In this document: piece after piece, positions 20,707-31,198 of the stretch
Position numbering within the stretch: position 1 is the stretch's first letter
How the letters are laid out: each line of letters opens with the position of its first letter
Origin: Limnohabitans sp. Rim8
GTDB lineage: Bacteria; Pseudomonadota; Gammaproteobacteria; Burkholderiales; Burkholderiaceae_C
Direction of reading: 5' to 3'
Length of the DNA stretch: 64,000 nt
Assembly: GCF_945901735.1 (NCBI RefSeq)
Contig: NZ_CAMDLM010000001.1
Coordinates: forward strand, 124,001 to 188,000
Notes under the pieces: model-generated
What the model was told of the DNA's origin: nothing
Databases searched by the model: none
Seen by the model: the letters and a program-made list of their open reading frames with translations, nothing else
Made by a program: the position numbers and the translations under genes

Positions 20707-21353
20707 GCTTGAACCTGGAGGCGGGCCTGCGATCGGGTGCCCAAGCACTGGATCTGAGCTTGTCAGAAGAGCAGGTTCAGCGGCTGCTGGACTACTTGGT
20801 CTTGATCCAGAAATGGAACAAGGTCTACAACCTGACCGCCTTGCGCGACCCGGCGGACATGCTGACCCACCACCTGCTGGACAGCCTGACGGCCGTTCTT
20901 CCGTTGACCCGGCACACCCAAGGCCAGTCTGCCAAGGTGCTGGATGTGGGCTCAGGCGGCGGCTTGCCAGGCGTGGTGCTGGCCATTTGCATGCCCGAGC
21001 TGCAGGTGACCTGTGTCGACACCGTAGCCAAAAAAGCCGCCTTTGTGCAACAAGTGGCGGTGAGCTTGAAGCTGCCCAACTTGCGCGGTTTGCATGCTCG
21101 GGTTGAATCCCTCACCGATCCTTACCAAGTCATTTGCTCCCGCGCTTTTGCTTCATTGCCCGATTTTGTGACCTGGACCCGTTCGGCCCTGGCCGAGGGC
21201 GGGGTGTGGATGGCCATGAAGGGCAAACACCCGCAGGGCGAAATCGACGCATTGCCTGACGATTTAAAAGTGTTTCACGTGGAACTCTTGACCGTGCCAG
21301 GCCTGGATGTGGAGCGTTGCATGGTGTGGATGAGGTTAGTCCAGCCGGTCTAA
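20703..21353 (+). CDS. rsmG: 16S rRNA (guanine527-N7)-methyltransferase RsmG
   Basis: [41 protein letters not shown]. Confidence 0.97.
   Translation: MSLNLEAGLRSGAQALDLSLSEEQVQRLLDYLVLIQKWNKVYNLTALRDPADMLTHHLLDSLTAVLPLTRHTQGQSAKVLDVGSGGGLPGVVLAICMPELQVTCVDTVAKKAAFVQQVAVSLKLPNLRGLHARVESLTDPYQVICSRAFASLPDFVTWTRSALAEGGVWMAMKGKHPQGEIDALPDDLKVFHVELLTVPGLDVERCMVWMRLVQPV
21271..21286. promoter_or_regulatory. Degenerate parS-like site
   Basis: TGTTTCACGTGGAACT, 14/16 to consensus. Confidence 0.45.
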
Positions 21354-21447
21354 TCCTGAACCCAGAAGGAGAGACTGTGTCGTGCTTGCCGCTCAAAAAG
21401 CCGTCAAGCCAGGGAAATACAGCAGGGGTCGTGTGCGATGGATGGCT

Positions 21448-21463
21448 TGTTTCACGTGAAACA
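21448..21463. promoter_or_regulatory. parS: parS site (intergenic)
   Basis: TGTTTCACGTGAAACA, perfect consensus. Confidence 0.95.
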
Positions 21464-21636
21464 TGGATGGACAGCGCCTGTTGTACTGGGGGTCGATCAC
21501 TTACACTCAGGTCCATAACCGCTTTTTGGGCGGTATCCAATATTTGGCGTGCTTGTGTTTGGTGGGGTGCAGTCTCAAGATGGTGATGGCCAAATACGGC
21601 CTGCTTCAAACTCTGCCTTGTTTTTGAAAGGTTTGC

Positions 21637-22254
21637 ATGTTCTTTGGCATCTCCGACTATGGCGCTTTTGTGGCCGCGATTGTGTTGTTTCTGGCCATTC
21701 CCGGACCCGGCAACCTGGCCCTTATCACGTCCACCAGCAAAGGGGGGGTGGCAGGCGGACTCATGGCCACGTTGGGGGTGATCGCTGGGGACCAGGTGCT
21801 CATGTGGTTGGCGGTGGCGGGTGTGGCCGCGGTGTTGACCACCTACCCCGCGGCATTTGCGGCCATCCAGTGGCTGGGCGCTGTGTACCTGGCTTGGTTG
21901 GGTTGGAAGCTGTTGTCGGCCAAACCGGGTGATGCGCCGGTCCTGAACATCCGGCCCCGACAGTATTTCCAGCAGGCCTTGGCCATCACCTTGCTCAACC
22001 CCAAGGCGATTGTTTTTTACATGGCGTTCTTCCCCTTGTTCGTAGACCCCAAAACCCACATGGGCTTGATCAGCTTTGGCATCATGGCGGCCACGATTGC
22101 GGGGTTGACCTTTTTGTATGGTTTGGGCATGACCTTGCTCACGCACCACCTGGCCGAGCGCATGCGGGCCAACCCTAGGGTGGGTCAAGTGCTGGAAAAG
22201 GTGGCGGGTGTTTTTCTCATTGGCTTTGGCATCAAGCTGGCCATTTCCAAATAA
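21637..22254 (+). CDS. LysE family translocator
   Basis: ALVIPGPGNLALITSTSKGG-type motif (AIPGPGNLALITSTSKGGVAGG), multi-TM. Confidence 0.92.
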   Translation: MFFGISDYGAFVAAIVLFLAIPGPGNLALITSTSKGGVAGGLMATLGVIAGDQVLMWLAVAGVAAVLTTYPAAFAAIQWLGAVYLAWLGWKLLSAKPGDAPVLNIRPRQYFQQALAITLLNPKAIVFYMAFFPLFVDPKTHMGLISFGIMAATIAGLTFLYGLGMTLLTHHLAERMRANPRVGQVLEKVAGVFLIGFGIKLAISK

Positions 22255-22269
22255 AACCGGGAGCACATC

Positions 22270-23040
22270 ATGGCCAAAATTTTCTGCATCGCCAACCAAA
22301 AGGGTGGGGTGGGCAAAACCACCACCACGGTCAACCTGGCTGCAGGCTTGGCCAAAGCCGGGCAGCGCGTGTTGCTGGTCGACTTGGACCCGCAAGGCAA
22401 CGCCACCATGGGCTCCGGCATCGACAAGCGGCAGCTGGAATTGAGCGTTTACGACGTGCTGCTGGAGTCGGCTTCGATTGCCGAAGCGGTCGTCAAGGCC
22501 GAAAAGTGTGGTTACGACGTGCTCAGCGCCAACCGCGAGCTGGCGGGTGCCGAAGTGGAATTGGTGCAACTGGAGCACCGTGACCAGCGGTTGAAAACCG
22601 CCTTGGCCGCTGTGGATGGAGATTACGATTTCGTGCTGATCGACTGCCCACCGTCTTTGTCCATGCTCACCCTCAATGGCTTGTGCTCGGCCCATGGCGT
22701 GATTGTGCCCATGCAGTGTGAATACTTTGCCTTGGAGGGCTTGACGGATCTGGTCAACACCATCAAACAGGTGCACGCCAACCTGAACAAGGACTTGAAA
22801 ATCATCGGCCTGTTGCGGGTCATGTTCGATCCACGCGTCACATTGCAGATGCAGGTCAGCGACCAGCTCAAGGCCCACTTTGGCGACAAGGTGTTTGACA
22901 CCGTGATTCCGCGCAACGTGCGCTTGGCCGAGGCACCCAGTTATGGCTTGCCGGGCGTGGTGTTTGACCCGTCGGCCAAGGGCAGCCAAGCCTATGTGGA
23001 GTTTGCCTGCGAAATGGTCAAACGTGCCCCTACGCTTTGA
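22270..23040 (+). CDS. parA: Chromosome partitioning ATPase ParA
   Basis: MAKIFCIANQKGGVGKTTTTVNLAAGLA; DLDPQGNATMGSGI. Confidence 0.97.
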   Translation: MAKIFCIANQKGGVGKTTTTVNLAAGLAKAGQRVLLVDLDPQGNATMGSGIDKRQLELSVYDVLLESASIAEAVVKAEKCGYDVLSANRELAGAEVELVQLEHRDQRLKTALAAVDGDYDFVLIDCPPSLSMLTLNGLCSAHGVIVPMQCEYFALEGLTDLVNTIKQVHANLNKDLKIIGLLRVMFDPRVTLQMQVSDQLKAHFGDKVFDTVIPRNVRLAEAPSYGLPGVVFDPSAKGSQAYVEFACEMVKRAPTL

Positions 23041-23060
23041 GCCAAGAGACCCTTCGCGCC

Positions 23061-23651
23061 ATGACCGATTTGACCCATGACACCGGCGCAGGCTCAGGCC
23101 CAAGCGCGAAAGGGGTCGCGGTCAGCGTTTTGATCTTGCCCGGCTGGCAAGGCAGCGGACCTGGTCATTGGCAAATGCACTGGGCGCGTGTTCATGGGTA
23201 CACCGTGGTCGAGCAGAACGACTGGTTGCACCCCCTGCGCGGTGACTGGCTGGCCCGGTTGGACGAGGTGGTCATCGATGCACCCGGTTCGGTGGTGTTG
23301 GTGGCGCACAGTTTGGGGTGCATTCTGGCGGCGGCCTGGGCTTCGTTTTCACGCCACACCGCCCGCGTACGAGGGGCCCTTCTGGTGGCGCCCGGCGACG
23401 TGGAAGCGCCAGAGATGCGCGACCGCTTTTCCGGCTGGACGCCCATCGTGCGCCAGCCCTTGCCTTTCAAAAGCATTTTGGTGGGCAGCCAAGACGACCC
23501 CTATTGCCGCGCAGACCGTGCCCAGGACCTGGCGCACGACTGGGGCGCTCAATGGCTCGACCTGGGGCTGGCCGGGCACATCAACGCCGATTCATCTTTA
23601 GGTGCCTGGCCTCAAGGCCATGCGCTCTTGCAAACCCTCTTGAAGGAATGA
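23061..23651 (+). CDS. RBBP9/YdeN-type alpha/beta hydrolase
   Basis: LILPGWQGSGPGHWQMHWARVHG; VLVAHSLGCIL; between parA and parB. Confidence 0.85.
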   Translation: MTDLTHDTGAGSGPSAKGVAVSVLILPGWQGSGPGHWQMHWARVHGYTVVEQNDWLHPLRGDWLARLDEVVIDAPGSVVLVAHSLGCILAAAWASFSRHTARVRGALLVAPGDVEAPEMRDRFSGWTPIVRQPLPFKSILVGSQDDPYCRADRAQDLAHDWGAQWLDLGLAGHINADSSLGAWPQGHALLQTLLKE

Positions 23652-23653
23652 CC

Positions 23654-24562
23654 ATGGTCACCAAAAAACCGAAAGGCCTTGGCCGCGGACTCGAAGCCCT
23701 GTTGGGCCCCAAAGTGGAAGACGCGCCGGTTGTGGCCAACAGCGGCCAGCCCAGTCAGCTCAAGCTGGACCAGATGGTGCCCGGCATGTACCAGCCGCGC
23801 ACCCGCATGGACGAGGGTGCCCTGTACGAGCTGGCCGAGTCGATCAAGGCGCAGGGCATCATGCAGCCGATCCTGGTGCGTCAACTCACCAATGGCCCCA
23901 ACGCCGGCAAGTACGAGATCATTGCTGGCGAGCGGCGTTTCAGGGCCTCTCGTTTGGCGGGTTTGGATGCTGTTCCCGTTTTGGTGCGCGATGTGCCCAA
24001 CGAGGCGGCTGCCGCGATGGCCCTCATCGAGAACATTCAGCGTGAAGACCTCAATCCGCTGGAAGAAGCCCAAGGTTTGCAAAGGCTGATCAAAGAGTTT
24101 GGGCTCACTCACGAAACTGCCGCGAAGGCGGTAGGCCGCTCGCGCAGTGCAGCCAGCAATTTGCTGCGTTTGCTCAATCTGGCCGACCCGGTGCAGACCA
24201 TGCTCATGGCGGGTGACCTGGACATGGGCCACGCCCGCGCCCTGTTGCCCCTGGACAAAGCGGCACAAATCACGGCGGCCAATCAAATTGCGGCCAAAAA
24301 ACTGTCGGTACGCGAGGCGGAAAGTCTGGCCAAAAAACTGGGTGCCGAATTCAATTTGGTCACGCAAAAGCCCAAGAAGGAGAAGTCTCGCGACGTGCGC
24401 CGGGTCGAAGAGGAGCTGTCAGACTTGTTGATGGCCCAGGTCGAGGTGCGCGTCAAAAAACGCGTCAAGCGCATGGGCAAAATGGAAGAAATGGGTGAGT
24501 TGAGCATCCAGTTTGGTTCGCTCGACGAACTCAATGGGCTGATCGACAAACTGCGAGGATGA
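23654..24562 (+). CDS. parB: Chromosome partitioning protein ParB
   Basis: KKPKGLGRGLEALLGP; GERRFRASRLAG; HTH SRSAASNLLRLL. Confidence 0.97.
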   Translation: MVTKKPKGLGRGLEALLGPKVEDAPVVANSGQPSQLKLDQMVPGMYQPRTRMDEGALYELAESIKAQGIMQPILVRQLTNGPNAGKYEIIAGERRFRASRLAGLDAVPVLVRDVPNEAAAAMALIENIQREDLNPLEEAQGLQRLIKEFGLTHETAAKAVGRSRSAASNLLRLLNLADPVQTMLMAGDLDMGHARALLPLDKAAQITAANQIAAKKLSVREAESLAKKLGAEFNLVTQKPKKEKSRDVRRVEEELSDLLMAQVEVRVKKRVKRMGKMEEMGELSIQFGSLDELNGLIDKLRG

Positions 24563-25049
24563 GCGTGCGTTGAAACAGGCTCAAAATTGGTCCCAGACCG
24601 TGTGGCGAAGTCTGTTTCGCCCCGATGGGTTTCCGCGTCAGGGCGTGACTCTGCAGCAGGCGACGGGGGCCTTCTTCGTACTCGTGCAGATTGGTTCTGC
24701 CTGCGATCAGGGCACCGGCTTGCAACAGAGCGTCCACGACCGCCGCGTTGCGCTTGGGCTTGGTGGCCAGCAAGGCCCATGTACCGCCACTGGTGGGCAG
24801 ATCCGTGGTGTCGATGTTGTCTTTGATCGCTATGGGAATGCCTGCCAAAGTCTTGTGGTACTTAGGGCGCACCTGATCCAGCGCTTTGGCTTGCGCGATC
24901 AATCGCTCAGGATCGCGGCGGATCCAGGCATTCAGAGTGCTCAGTCGATCGGTTTGCGCAAGCAAGGCCTGGACGTACTCTAGGTGTCCGAGTTGTCGCG
25001 TGCGCAGCGCTGCGGCTGCTTCTATCAGCGTGAGTTCGAGGGGGACCAT
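24531..25049 (-). pseudogene. Truncated amidase (N-terminal part only)
   Basis: LAGIPIAIKDNIDTTDLPTSGGTWAL...AGALIAGRTNLHEYEEG matches amidase signature N-terminus, then unrelated sequence; no catalytic core follows. Confidence 0.75.
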
Positions 25050-25404
25050 GGGGCATCAAGCATCAAAAACATCTGACTCTAGGGTGCGTTTGAAAACGTG
25101 AACACCCCCATCAATGACGGTGTGAAAAAATCCATCGTGTGCAGGCCTATACCGTGCTCGCCGTTGCGGGTGGCCATTTGACACATTGGGCACCTGTCTA
25201 TTTCTCACCGACCCTGGAACCAACGCCGGCACTGTTCGCCTGTCGATCCCAGCAGCGGCTTCGGCGGGCCCGTTCAAACGGCATACCGCGCAGTGCCATA
25301 CTTCACCGATGCCCGTCTTGCTGCAGAACCCTGCGCCTGGCGGTGAGGCGCACGAGGACCAAAAATCCGCGTGCTTGGTACTGGGCTTCTGTGAGAAAAC
25401 ACCC

Positions 25405-26574
25405 ATGCTGAAAAAATGGCTGAGTGATGCGTCGCTGTCCACGGTCGTTGCCGGCTTTGTGGCCGTGCTGGTGGGGTTCACCAGTTCGGCGGTCATTGTT
25501 TTTGCGGCTGCACAGGCCCTGGGTGCCAACGAAGCGCAAACCGCTTCCTGGATGTGGGCGCTGGGTTTGGGCATGGGCGGCACCAGTTTGGTGTTGAGTC
25601 TTTGGTACCGCCAACCGGTGTTGACGGCTTGGTCAACGCCCGGTGCGGCGGTGCTGGCGGTGACGCAGGGCGTGACCCTGCCGGAAGCCACGGGGGCCTT
25701 CATTGTGAGCGCTTTGCTCATCATGGGGGCGGGTTACAGCGGTCTGTTTGAGCGGTGGATGGCACGCATTCCCTTGGCTTTGGCCAGCGCCTTGTTGGCG
25801 GGGGTTCTGGCCCGCTTTGCTATGGATGCGGTGGGGGCTGTCGGTGATGCCCCGATCTTGGTGCTCACCATGGCGGGCGCGTACCTCTTGGGGCGTCGCC
25901 TCTTTCCCCGATGGGCTGTGCCTGGTGTGCTGGCCGTTGGCGTGGCGGTGGCGGCCTTGCAGGGCCAATTGAATGCGGCTCAGATTGTTTGGGCATGGGC
26001 CACGCCGGTGTGGGTGACGCCTGAGTGGCGTTGGGGTGCCATGGTCAGTGTTGCCTTGCCGCTTTTCATCGTGACCATGGCATCGCAAAACTTGCCCGGC
26101 GTGGCAGCGCAGCGCAGCGCGGGTTACAACACGCCGATTTCGCCCGTGATCGGGGCCACCGGATGCGTGACCTTGTTGTTGGCCCCGTTTGGCGGGTATG
26201 CGCTCAATTTGGCCGCCATCACAGCGGCCATTTGCATGGGCCGTGAAGCGCATGCCGATCCCGCGCGCCGTTACACGGCCTCGGCGGCGGCCGGACTTTT
26301 TTACATTCTTTTGGGCTTGGCCGGCGCCTCGATTGTCAGTTTGCTGGCCGCCTTCCCCAAGGCGCTGGTGTTGGCCGTTGCCGGATTGGCTTTGGTCAGC
26401 ACCATCGCGTCAAGCCTGTTCACGGCCATGCAAGACGAGCGCCACCGTGATGCGGCTTTGCTGACTTTTCTGGTGACCCTTTCGGGCCTGAGCATTGCCG
26501 GGGTAGGGGCAGCTTTTTGGGGCCTGCTGGTGGGAATCGTGGCACTGTGGGCCTTGACTGCGCGCAAAGCCTGA
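25405..26574 (+). CDS. benE: BenE-family benzoate/H+ symporter
   Basis: MLKKWLSDASLSTVVAGFVAVLVGFTSSAVIVFAAA; FIVTMASQNLPGVAAQRSAGYNTPISPVI. Confidence 0.92.
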   Translation: MLKKWLSDASLSTVVAGFVAVLVGFTSSAVIVFAAAQALGANEAQTASWMWALGLGMGGTSLVLSLWYRQPVLTAWSTPGAAVLAVTQGVTLPEATGAFIVSALLIMGAGYSGLFERWMARIPLALASALLAGVLARFAMDAVGAVGDAPILVLTMAGAYLLGRRLFPRWAVPGVLAVGVAVAALQGQLNAAQIVWAWATPVWVTPEWRWGAMVSVALPLFIVTMASQNLPGVAAQRSAGYNTPISPVIGATGCVTLLLAPFGGYALNLAAITAAICMGREAHADPARRYTASAAAGLFYILLGLAGASIVSLLAAFPKALVLAVAGLALVSTIASSLFTAMQDERHRDAALLTFLVTLSGLSIAGVGAAFWGLLVGIVALWALTARKA

Positions 26575-26617
26575 AGCGGCTCGCTGCGCGCAAAGGTCCG
26601 TGAAATGCCCGAGGGCC

Positions 26618-28045
26618 TCACATCGAAAAAATCTTCCCCGGGTTCATGATGTTGTGCGGGTCCAGTGCCCGCTTGATGGTGCGCATCATGTCAACGGCGC
26701 CTTCACCGGTTTCGGTGCGCAAAAAACCCATCTTGTGCAGGCCGATGCCATGCTCGCCGGTGCAGGTGCCGCCCAAGCGCAGCGCCCTGTTGACCAGTTG
26801 CTGGTTCAGCGCTTCGGCGGTTTCGCACTCTTGCGGGTTGTTGGGGTCGATCAAATAGCCGAAGTGGAAGTTGCCGTCGCCCACATGGCCGACCAAAAAG
26901 TAAGGAATGCCGCTGGCATCGGTTTCGGTGATGGAGTCGAGCAGGCAATCGGCCAGGCGGCTGATGGGCACGCAGGTGTCGGTGCTGATGGCGCGGCAGC
27001 CGGGTTTGCTCTGGATGGCCGCAAAGTAGGCGTTGTGACGCGCCGTCCACAGGCGGGTGCGCTCTTCTGGGGTGGTCGCCCATTCAAAAGAATTGCCGCC
27101 AAACTCGCTGGCGATCTCTTGCACCGTCTCGGCTTGCTCTTTCACGCCTGCGGGTGAGCCGTGAAACTCCATCAATAACATGGGCTCTTCGCGCAAGCCC
27201 AGCTTGGCGTAGGCATTGACCATGCGCACGCTGTTGTGGTCCAGCAACTCTACCCGTGCGATCGGCACGCCCAGCTGGATGGTCTGGATCACGGTGCGCA
27301 CTGCTGCTTCGATGCTGGGGAAGGAGCAAATGGCGGCCGAGATGGCCTCGGGCAAAGGGTACAAGCGCACGGTGACCTCGGTGATCACGCCCAGCGTGCC
27401 TTCGCTGCCCACCATCAGGCGCGTCAGGTCATAACCCGCGCTCGACTTCTTGGCGCGGGTGCCGGTGCGGATGACTTCGCCCGCTGCGGTGACCACTTCC
27501 ATGGCCAGCACGTTTTCGCGCATGGTGCCGTAGCGCACGGCGTTGGTGCCGCTGGCGCGGGTGGCGCTCATGCCGCCAAGGGTGGCGTCGGCACCCGGGT
27601 CGATCGGGAAGAACAGGCCGGTGGATTTGATCTCTTCGTTCAGTTGCTTGCGCGTCACGCCCGGCTGCACGGTCACCGTGAGGTCTTCGGCGTTGATGGC
27701 CAGCACCTTGTTCATGCGCATCAGGTCGATGCTGATGCCGCCTTGCACCGCCAACAAATGGCCTTCGAGCGAAGAGCCCACACCAAACGGAATGACGGGT
27801 ACTTTGAATTCGGCGCACAGCTTGACCGCGTCGGCCACGTCTTGTGTGCTCTCGGCAAACACCACCGCAGCCGGTGGCGGCACATGGGTGAAGGCCGATT
27901 CGTCGCGTCCGTGTTGTTCGCGCACGATCATGGCCGTAGAGCAGTTGCCGCCAAAGCGGGCCTTCAGGGCGGCCAAAAAGGCTTCGGGCACGGCGCGTTG
28001 CGTAATTTCGGGGGCCAGGTGGGCGGCGGGGGTGGGGGCGTTCAT
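26618..28045 (-). CDS. FAD-binding oxidoreductase (GlcD/D-lactate dehydrogenase-like)
   Basis: PFGVGSSLEGHLLAVQGGISIDL; GGTCTGEHGIGLHKMGF; MNPGKIF. Confidence 0.93.
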   Translation of the reverse strand: MNAPTPAAHLAPEITQRAVPEAFLAALKARFGGNCSTAMIVREQHGRDESAFTHVPPPAAVVFAESTQDVADAVKLCAEFKVPVIPFGVGSSLEGHLLAVQGGISIDLMRMNKVLAINAEDLTVTVQPGVTRKQLNEEIKSTGLFFPIDPGADATLGGMSATRASGTNAVRYGTMRENVLAMEVVTAAGEVIRTGTRAKKSSAGYDLTRLMVGSEGTLGVITEVTVRLYPLPEAISAAICSFPSIEAAVRTVIQTIQLGVPIARVELLDHNSVRMVNAYAKLGLREEPMLLMEFHGSPAGVKEQAETVQEIASEFGGNSFEWATTPEERTRLWTARHNAYFAAIQSKPGCRAISTDTCVPISRLADCLLDSITETDASGIPYFLVGHVGDGNFHFGYLIDPNNPQECETAEALNQQLVNRALRLGGTCTGEHGIGLHKMGFLRTETGEGAVDMMRTIKRALDPHNIMNPGKIFSM

Positions 28046-28177
28046 GGGGTGTCTCCAGTGGTGGCGGGGCATGGCCGCCAGACGTGTGAATGCGCAGTTT
28101 ACGCCGCAAACAATGGCCTTGCTGTCCTTTGTCAGACAAGGTCCAGCCAGTTGGCCGACAATGGTCTTTCTTTGCAA

Positions 28178-28239
28178 GAGCGGTCTCTGACAGCGAAAGT
28201 ATTCGCTGGGCTCACCAGCGCGGCCTGAGACCGCTGCTT
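28178..28239. repeat. Palindromic intergenic repeat, family 2 (copy 1)
   Basis: AGAGCGGTCTCTGACAGCG ... CGCGGCCTGAGACCGCTG. Confidence 0.65.
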
Positions 28240-28322
28240 CCGGGGGCCTGTGCGAAACCACCCGGTTGGCCCGTTCAACCCGACCGCACACGCGACCGCA
28301 TACAAAAACAAGGACATTTTTC

Positions 28323-28889
28323 ATGGGCAACCGACTCACACAAATCGCCACCCGCACCGGCGACAACGGCACCACGGGCCTGGGCAACAACCAGCGCGTG
28401 TCGAAAAACAGCTTGCGCGTGCATGCCATGGGCGAGGTGGACGAGCTGAACTCACACATCGGCCTGCTGCTGTGCGAAGACATGCCCGCCGACGTGCGCG
28501 AGGTGCTGGTGGAGGTGCAGCACCAGCTGTTTAACCTGGGCGGTGAGCTGTCGATTCCCGGCTTTGAGCTGCTCAAGGAAGAAGCCGTGGCCGCGTTGGA
28601 CGCAGCCCTTGAGCTTTACAACGCCCAACTGCCCAAACTGGAAGAGTTCATCTTGCCTGCCGGCACACGGGGCGCCTCGCAGGCCCATGTGTGCCGCACC
28701 GTGGCGCGCCGGGCCGAGCGCGCTTGCGTGGCGCTGGGCAACGAAGAGGCCCTGAACGACACGCCGCGCCAATACCTCAACCGCCTGTCGGATTTGATGT
28801 TCGTGCTGGCCCGCGTGCTCAACCGCATGCATGGCGGCGACGACGTGTATTGGAAGAGTGCCCGCATGCAAAAAGACCCGGCAGCCTGA
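28323..28889 (+). CDS. Cob(I)alamin adenosyltransferase, PduO type
   Basis: MGNRLTQIATRTGDNGTTGLGNNQRV; LPAGTRGASQAHVCRTVARRAER; YLNRLSDLMFVLAR. Confidence 0.95.
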   Translation: MGNRLTQIATRTGDNGTTGLGNNQRVSKNSLRVHAMGEVDELNSHIGLLLCEDMPADVREVLVEVQHQLFNLGGELSIPGFELLKEEAVAALDAALELYNAQLPKLEEFILPAGTRGASQAHVCRTVARRAERACVALGNEEALNDTPRQYLNRLSDLMFVLARVLNRMHGGDDVYWKSARMQKDPAA

Positions 28890-28972
28890 AGGTTCTGGGG
28901 CTGTCACCTAGGTGCACTTTTCAGGGTTGATGCGCGTGACAGCGGGGCATGGCCGCTGATACGCTGCAATGC

Positions 28973-31069
28973 ATGAACACCGTGTCACGACCCTCCGATT
29001 CTGCCCCCTATCTGCCCCAGATCAGGCTGTACCAAAACTGGCTGCGCGACGAGCGCGGCCTGAGTTTTGCCACCTACAACGAGCTCTGGCGATGGTCGGT
29101 TACCGAGCTGGACGCGTTTTGGCAAAGCATCTGGGATTACTTTGATTTTCAGTCCCCCACGCCGCACACGGCGGTGCTGGCGGGCAATGTCATGCCGGGG
29201 GCCAAGTGGTTTCCGGGGGCCCAGACCAATTACGCGCACCAGGTGTTTCGCCATGTGCAGCCCGCGCAAGCGGCTGGTTTTTTGGCGGTCATCAGCCACA
29301 ACGAAAAAGGCTTGCGCCGCGAAATGAGCTGGCCCGAGCTGCGCCGCCAGGTCGCCGCCATGGCGCTGCACCTGCAGGCCCAGGGTGTGCAGCCGGGGGA
29401 CAGGGTGGCGGCGTACCTGCCCAACATCCCCGAAGCCATGGTGGCGTTTTTGGCCACCGCCAGCGTGGGCGGCGTGTGGAGCATTTGCGCGCCGGACATG
29501 GGTACCCACGCCGTGCTGGACCGCTTCAAGCAGATCGAGCCCAAGGTGCTGATCGCGGTGGACGGCGTGAGCTACGGCGGGCGCGACTTTGACCGCATGG
29601 GTGTGGTGCAGGAGCTGCGCGACGCCTTGCCCAGCGTGCAGCACGTCATCGTGCACGACAACCTGGGCACGCTGGATCTGGCCCATTGCGCCGTGGGTGC
29701 CAGCGTGCAAATGTCGACCATCACGGCGCGTAACGATGCCGCTGTGCAGGCCTTTGAGCCGATGTGGTTGCCCTTTGATCACCCGCTGTGGATTGTCTAT
29801 TCGAGCGGCACCACCGGCCTGCCCAAACCCATCGTGCATGGCCACGGCGGCACCGTGATCGTGGCGCTGGCCAACAAGATTTTGCACAACGACATCGGCT
29901 GCAGTTACCACCCCAACAGCTGGGGCGAGCGCTTCCATTGGTACAGCTCCACCGGCTGGGTCATGTGGAACGCGCAGGTGGCGGGCTTGCTGAACGGCGT
30001 GACCTGTGTGATCTATGACGGCAACCCTGGCGGCAGCAAGGAGAACCCGGACTGGGGCATTTTGTGGCGCTTGGCGGCGCAAGAGAAGGTGAGCTTCTTC
30101 GGCGCGGGCGCGGCCTTTTTTGCCAACTGCCAAAAGGCGGGCGTGGACATTTCGCGTTGCGGCGACTTGACGGGGGTACGCGCCCTGGGCACCACCGGAT
30201 CGCCCTTGTCGCCCGAGACCCAAAGCTGGGGTACGGCGCAATTTCAGGCCATCGGCACCGACATCTGGTGGTGCAACATCTCGGGCGGCACCGATTTTGC
30301 GGGGGCCTTTTTGGGCGGCCACCGCGAGCTGCCGCAGGAACCTGGCGTGATGCAGTGCCGTGAACTGGGTTGCGCGGTCGAGGCCTGGAACGAAGCGGGC
30401 GAGCCCGTGTTGGGCGAAGTGGGCGAGCTGATCTGTGCGCAGCCCATTCCGTCCATGCCGCTGTACTTCTGGAACGACAAGGACAACGCCCGTTATTTGG
30501 CCAGCTATTTTGAGATGTACCCCGCAGGCCACGGCCGAAAACCCGGCGGCGGCAACGGCCCGGCCAGCATGGGCGGCGTGTGGCGGCATGGCGACTGGCT
30601 GCGCATTGGCGATACCCAAGGCGTGGGCGAAGGCTGCGTGATCTTTGGCCGCAGCGACGCCACCATCAACCGCTACGGCCTGCGCATGGGCACCAGCGAG
30701 CTGTACAGCGCGGTGGAAGCCCTGCCCGAAGTCATGGACTCGATGGTGGTGGACCTGGAGTATCTGGGCAAAGAAAGCTACATGCCGCTGTTTGTGGTGC
30801 TGCGCCCGGGTACGGTGTTTGACGACGCGATCAAGGCCAAACTCAACAACGCCATCAAAGTGGCGCTCAGCCCGCGATTCATTCCGAATGAAATCTTCCA
30901 GGTGGCTGAGATCCCGCGCACCTTGTCTGGCAAAAAGCAGGAGTTGCCGATCAAGAAACTCATGCTCGGTCAGCCGCTGGAAAAGGTGGTCAACCGGGAC
31001 GCCATGGCCAATCCGGGGTGCCTGGATTGGTACGTGGAACTGGCCAAGCAGCACTTGGCCAAGGCCTAA
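28973..31069 (+). CDS. Acetoacetate-CoA ligase
   Basis: N-terminal NYAHQVF-type ACAS_N region; YSSGTTGLPKPIVHGHGG; C-terminal SGKKQELPIKKLM. Confidence 0.94.
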   Translation: MNTVSRPSDSAPYLPQIRLYQNWLRDERGLSFATYNELWRWSVTELDAFWQSIWDYFDFQSPTPHTAVLAGNVMPGAKWFPGAQTNYAHQVFRHVQPAQAAGFLAVISHNEKGLRREMSWPELRRQVAAMALHLQAQGVQPGDRVAAYLPNIPEAMVAFLATASVGGVWSICAPDMGTHAVLDRFKQIEPKVLIAVDGVSYGGRDFDRMGVVQELRDALPSVQHVIVHDNLGTLDLAHCAVGASVQMSTITARNDAAVQAFEPMWLPFDHPLWIVYSSGTTGLPKPIVHGHGGTVIVALANKILHNDIGCSYHPNSWGERFHWYSSTGWVMWNAQVAGLLNGVTCVIYDGNPGGSKENPDWGILWRLAAQEKVSFFGAGAAFFANCQKAGVDISRCGDLTGVRALGTTGSPLSPETQSWGTAQFQAIGTDIWWCNISGGTDFAGAFLGGHRELPQEPGVMQCRELGCAVEAWNEAGEPVLGEVGELICAQPIPSMPLYFWNDKDNARYLASYFEMYPAGHGRKPGGGNGPASMGGVWRHGDWLRIGDTQGVGEGCVIFGRSDATINRYGLRMGTSELYSAVEALPEVMDSMVVDLEYLGKESYMPLFVVLRPGTVFDDAIKAKLNNAIKVALSPRFIPNEIFQVAEIPRTLSGKKQELPIKKLMLGQPLEKVVNRDAMANPGCLDWYVELAKQHLAKA

Positions 31070-31198
31070 GCTGGCCCCCCTTGCGCCAGACACCGTAGCG
31101 AACGAGGGCTTGGTGTTTTCGCAGGAGCCCACCCCTGTGGGCGAAACGATGCTCGCGCACCACCAAGATCGTATTCAGACCTGTCACAAGCACTTTTA

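Noticed and set aside
21130-23103. 657-aa minus-strand ORF
   Set aside because: Shadow of rsmG, lysE and parA.
25056-25724. 222-aa minus-strand ORF
   Set aside because: Mostly antisense to benE; no family features in this frame.
27236-28228. 330-aa plus-strand ORF
   Set aside because: Antisense to the GlcD-like oxidase; repetitive GAGAGG/HG composition.
28985-31132. 715-aa minus-strand ORF
   Set aside because: Shadow of acetoacetate-CoA ligase.
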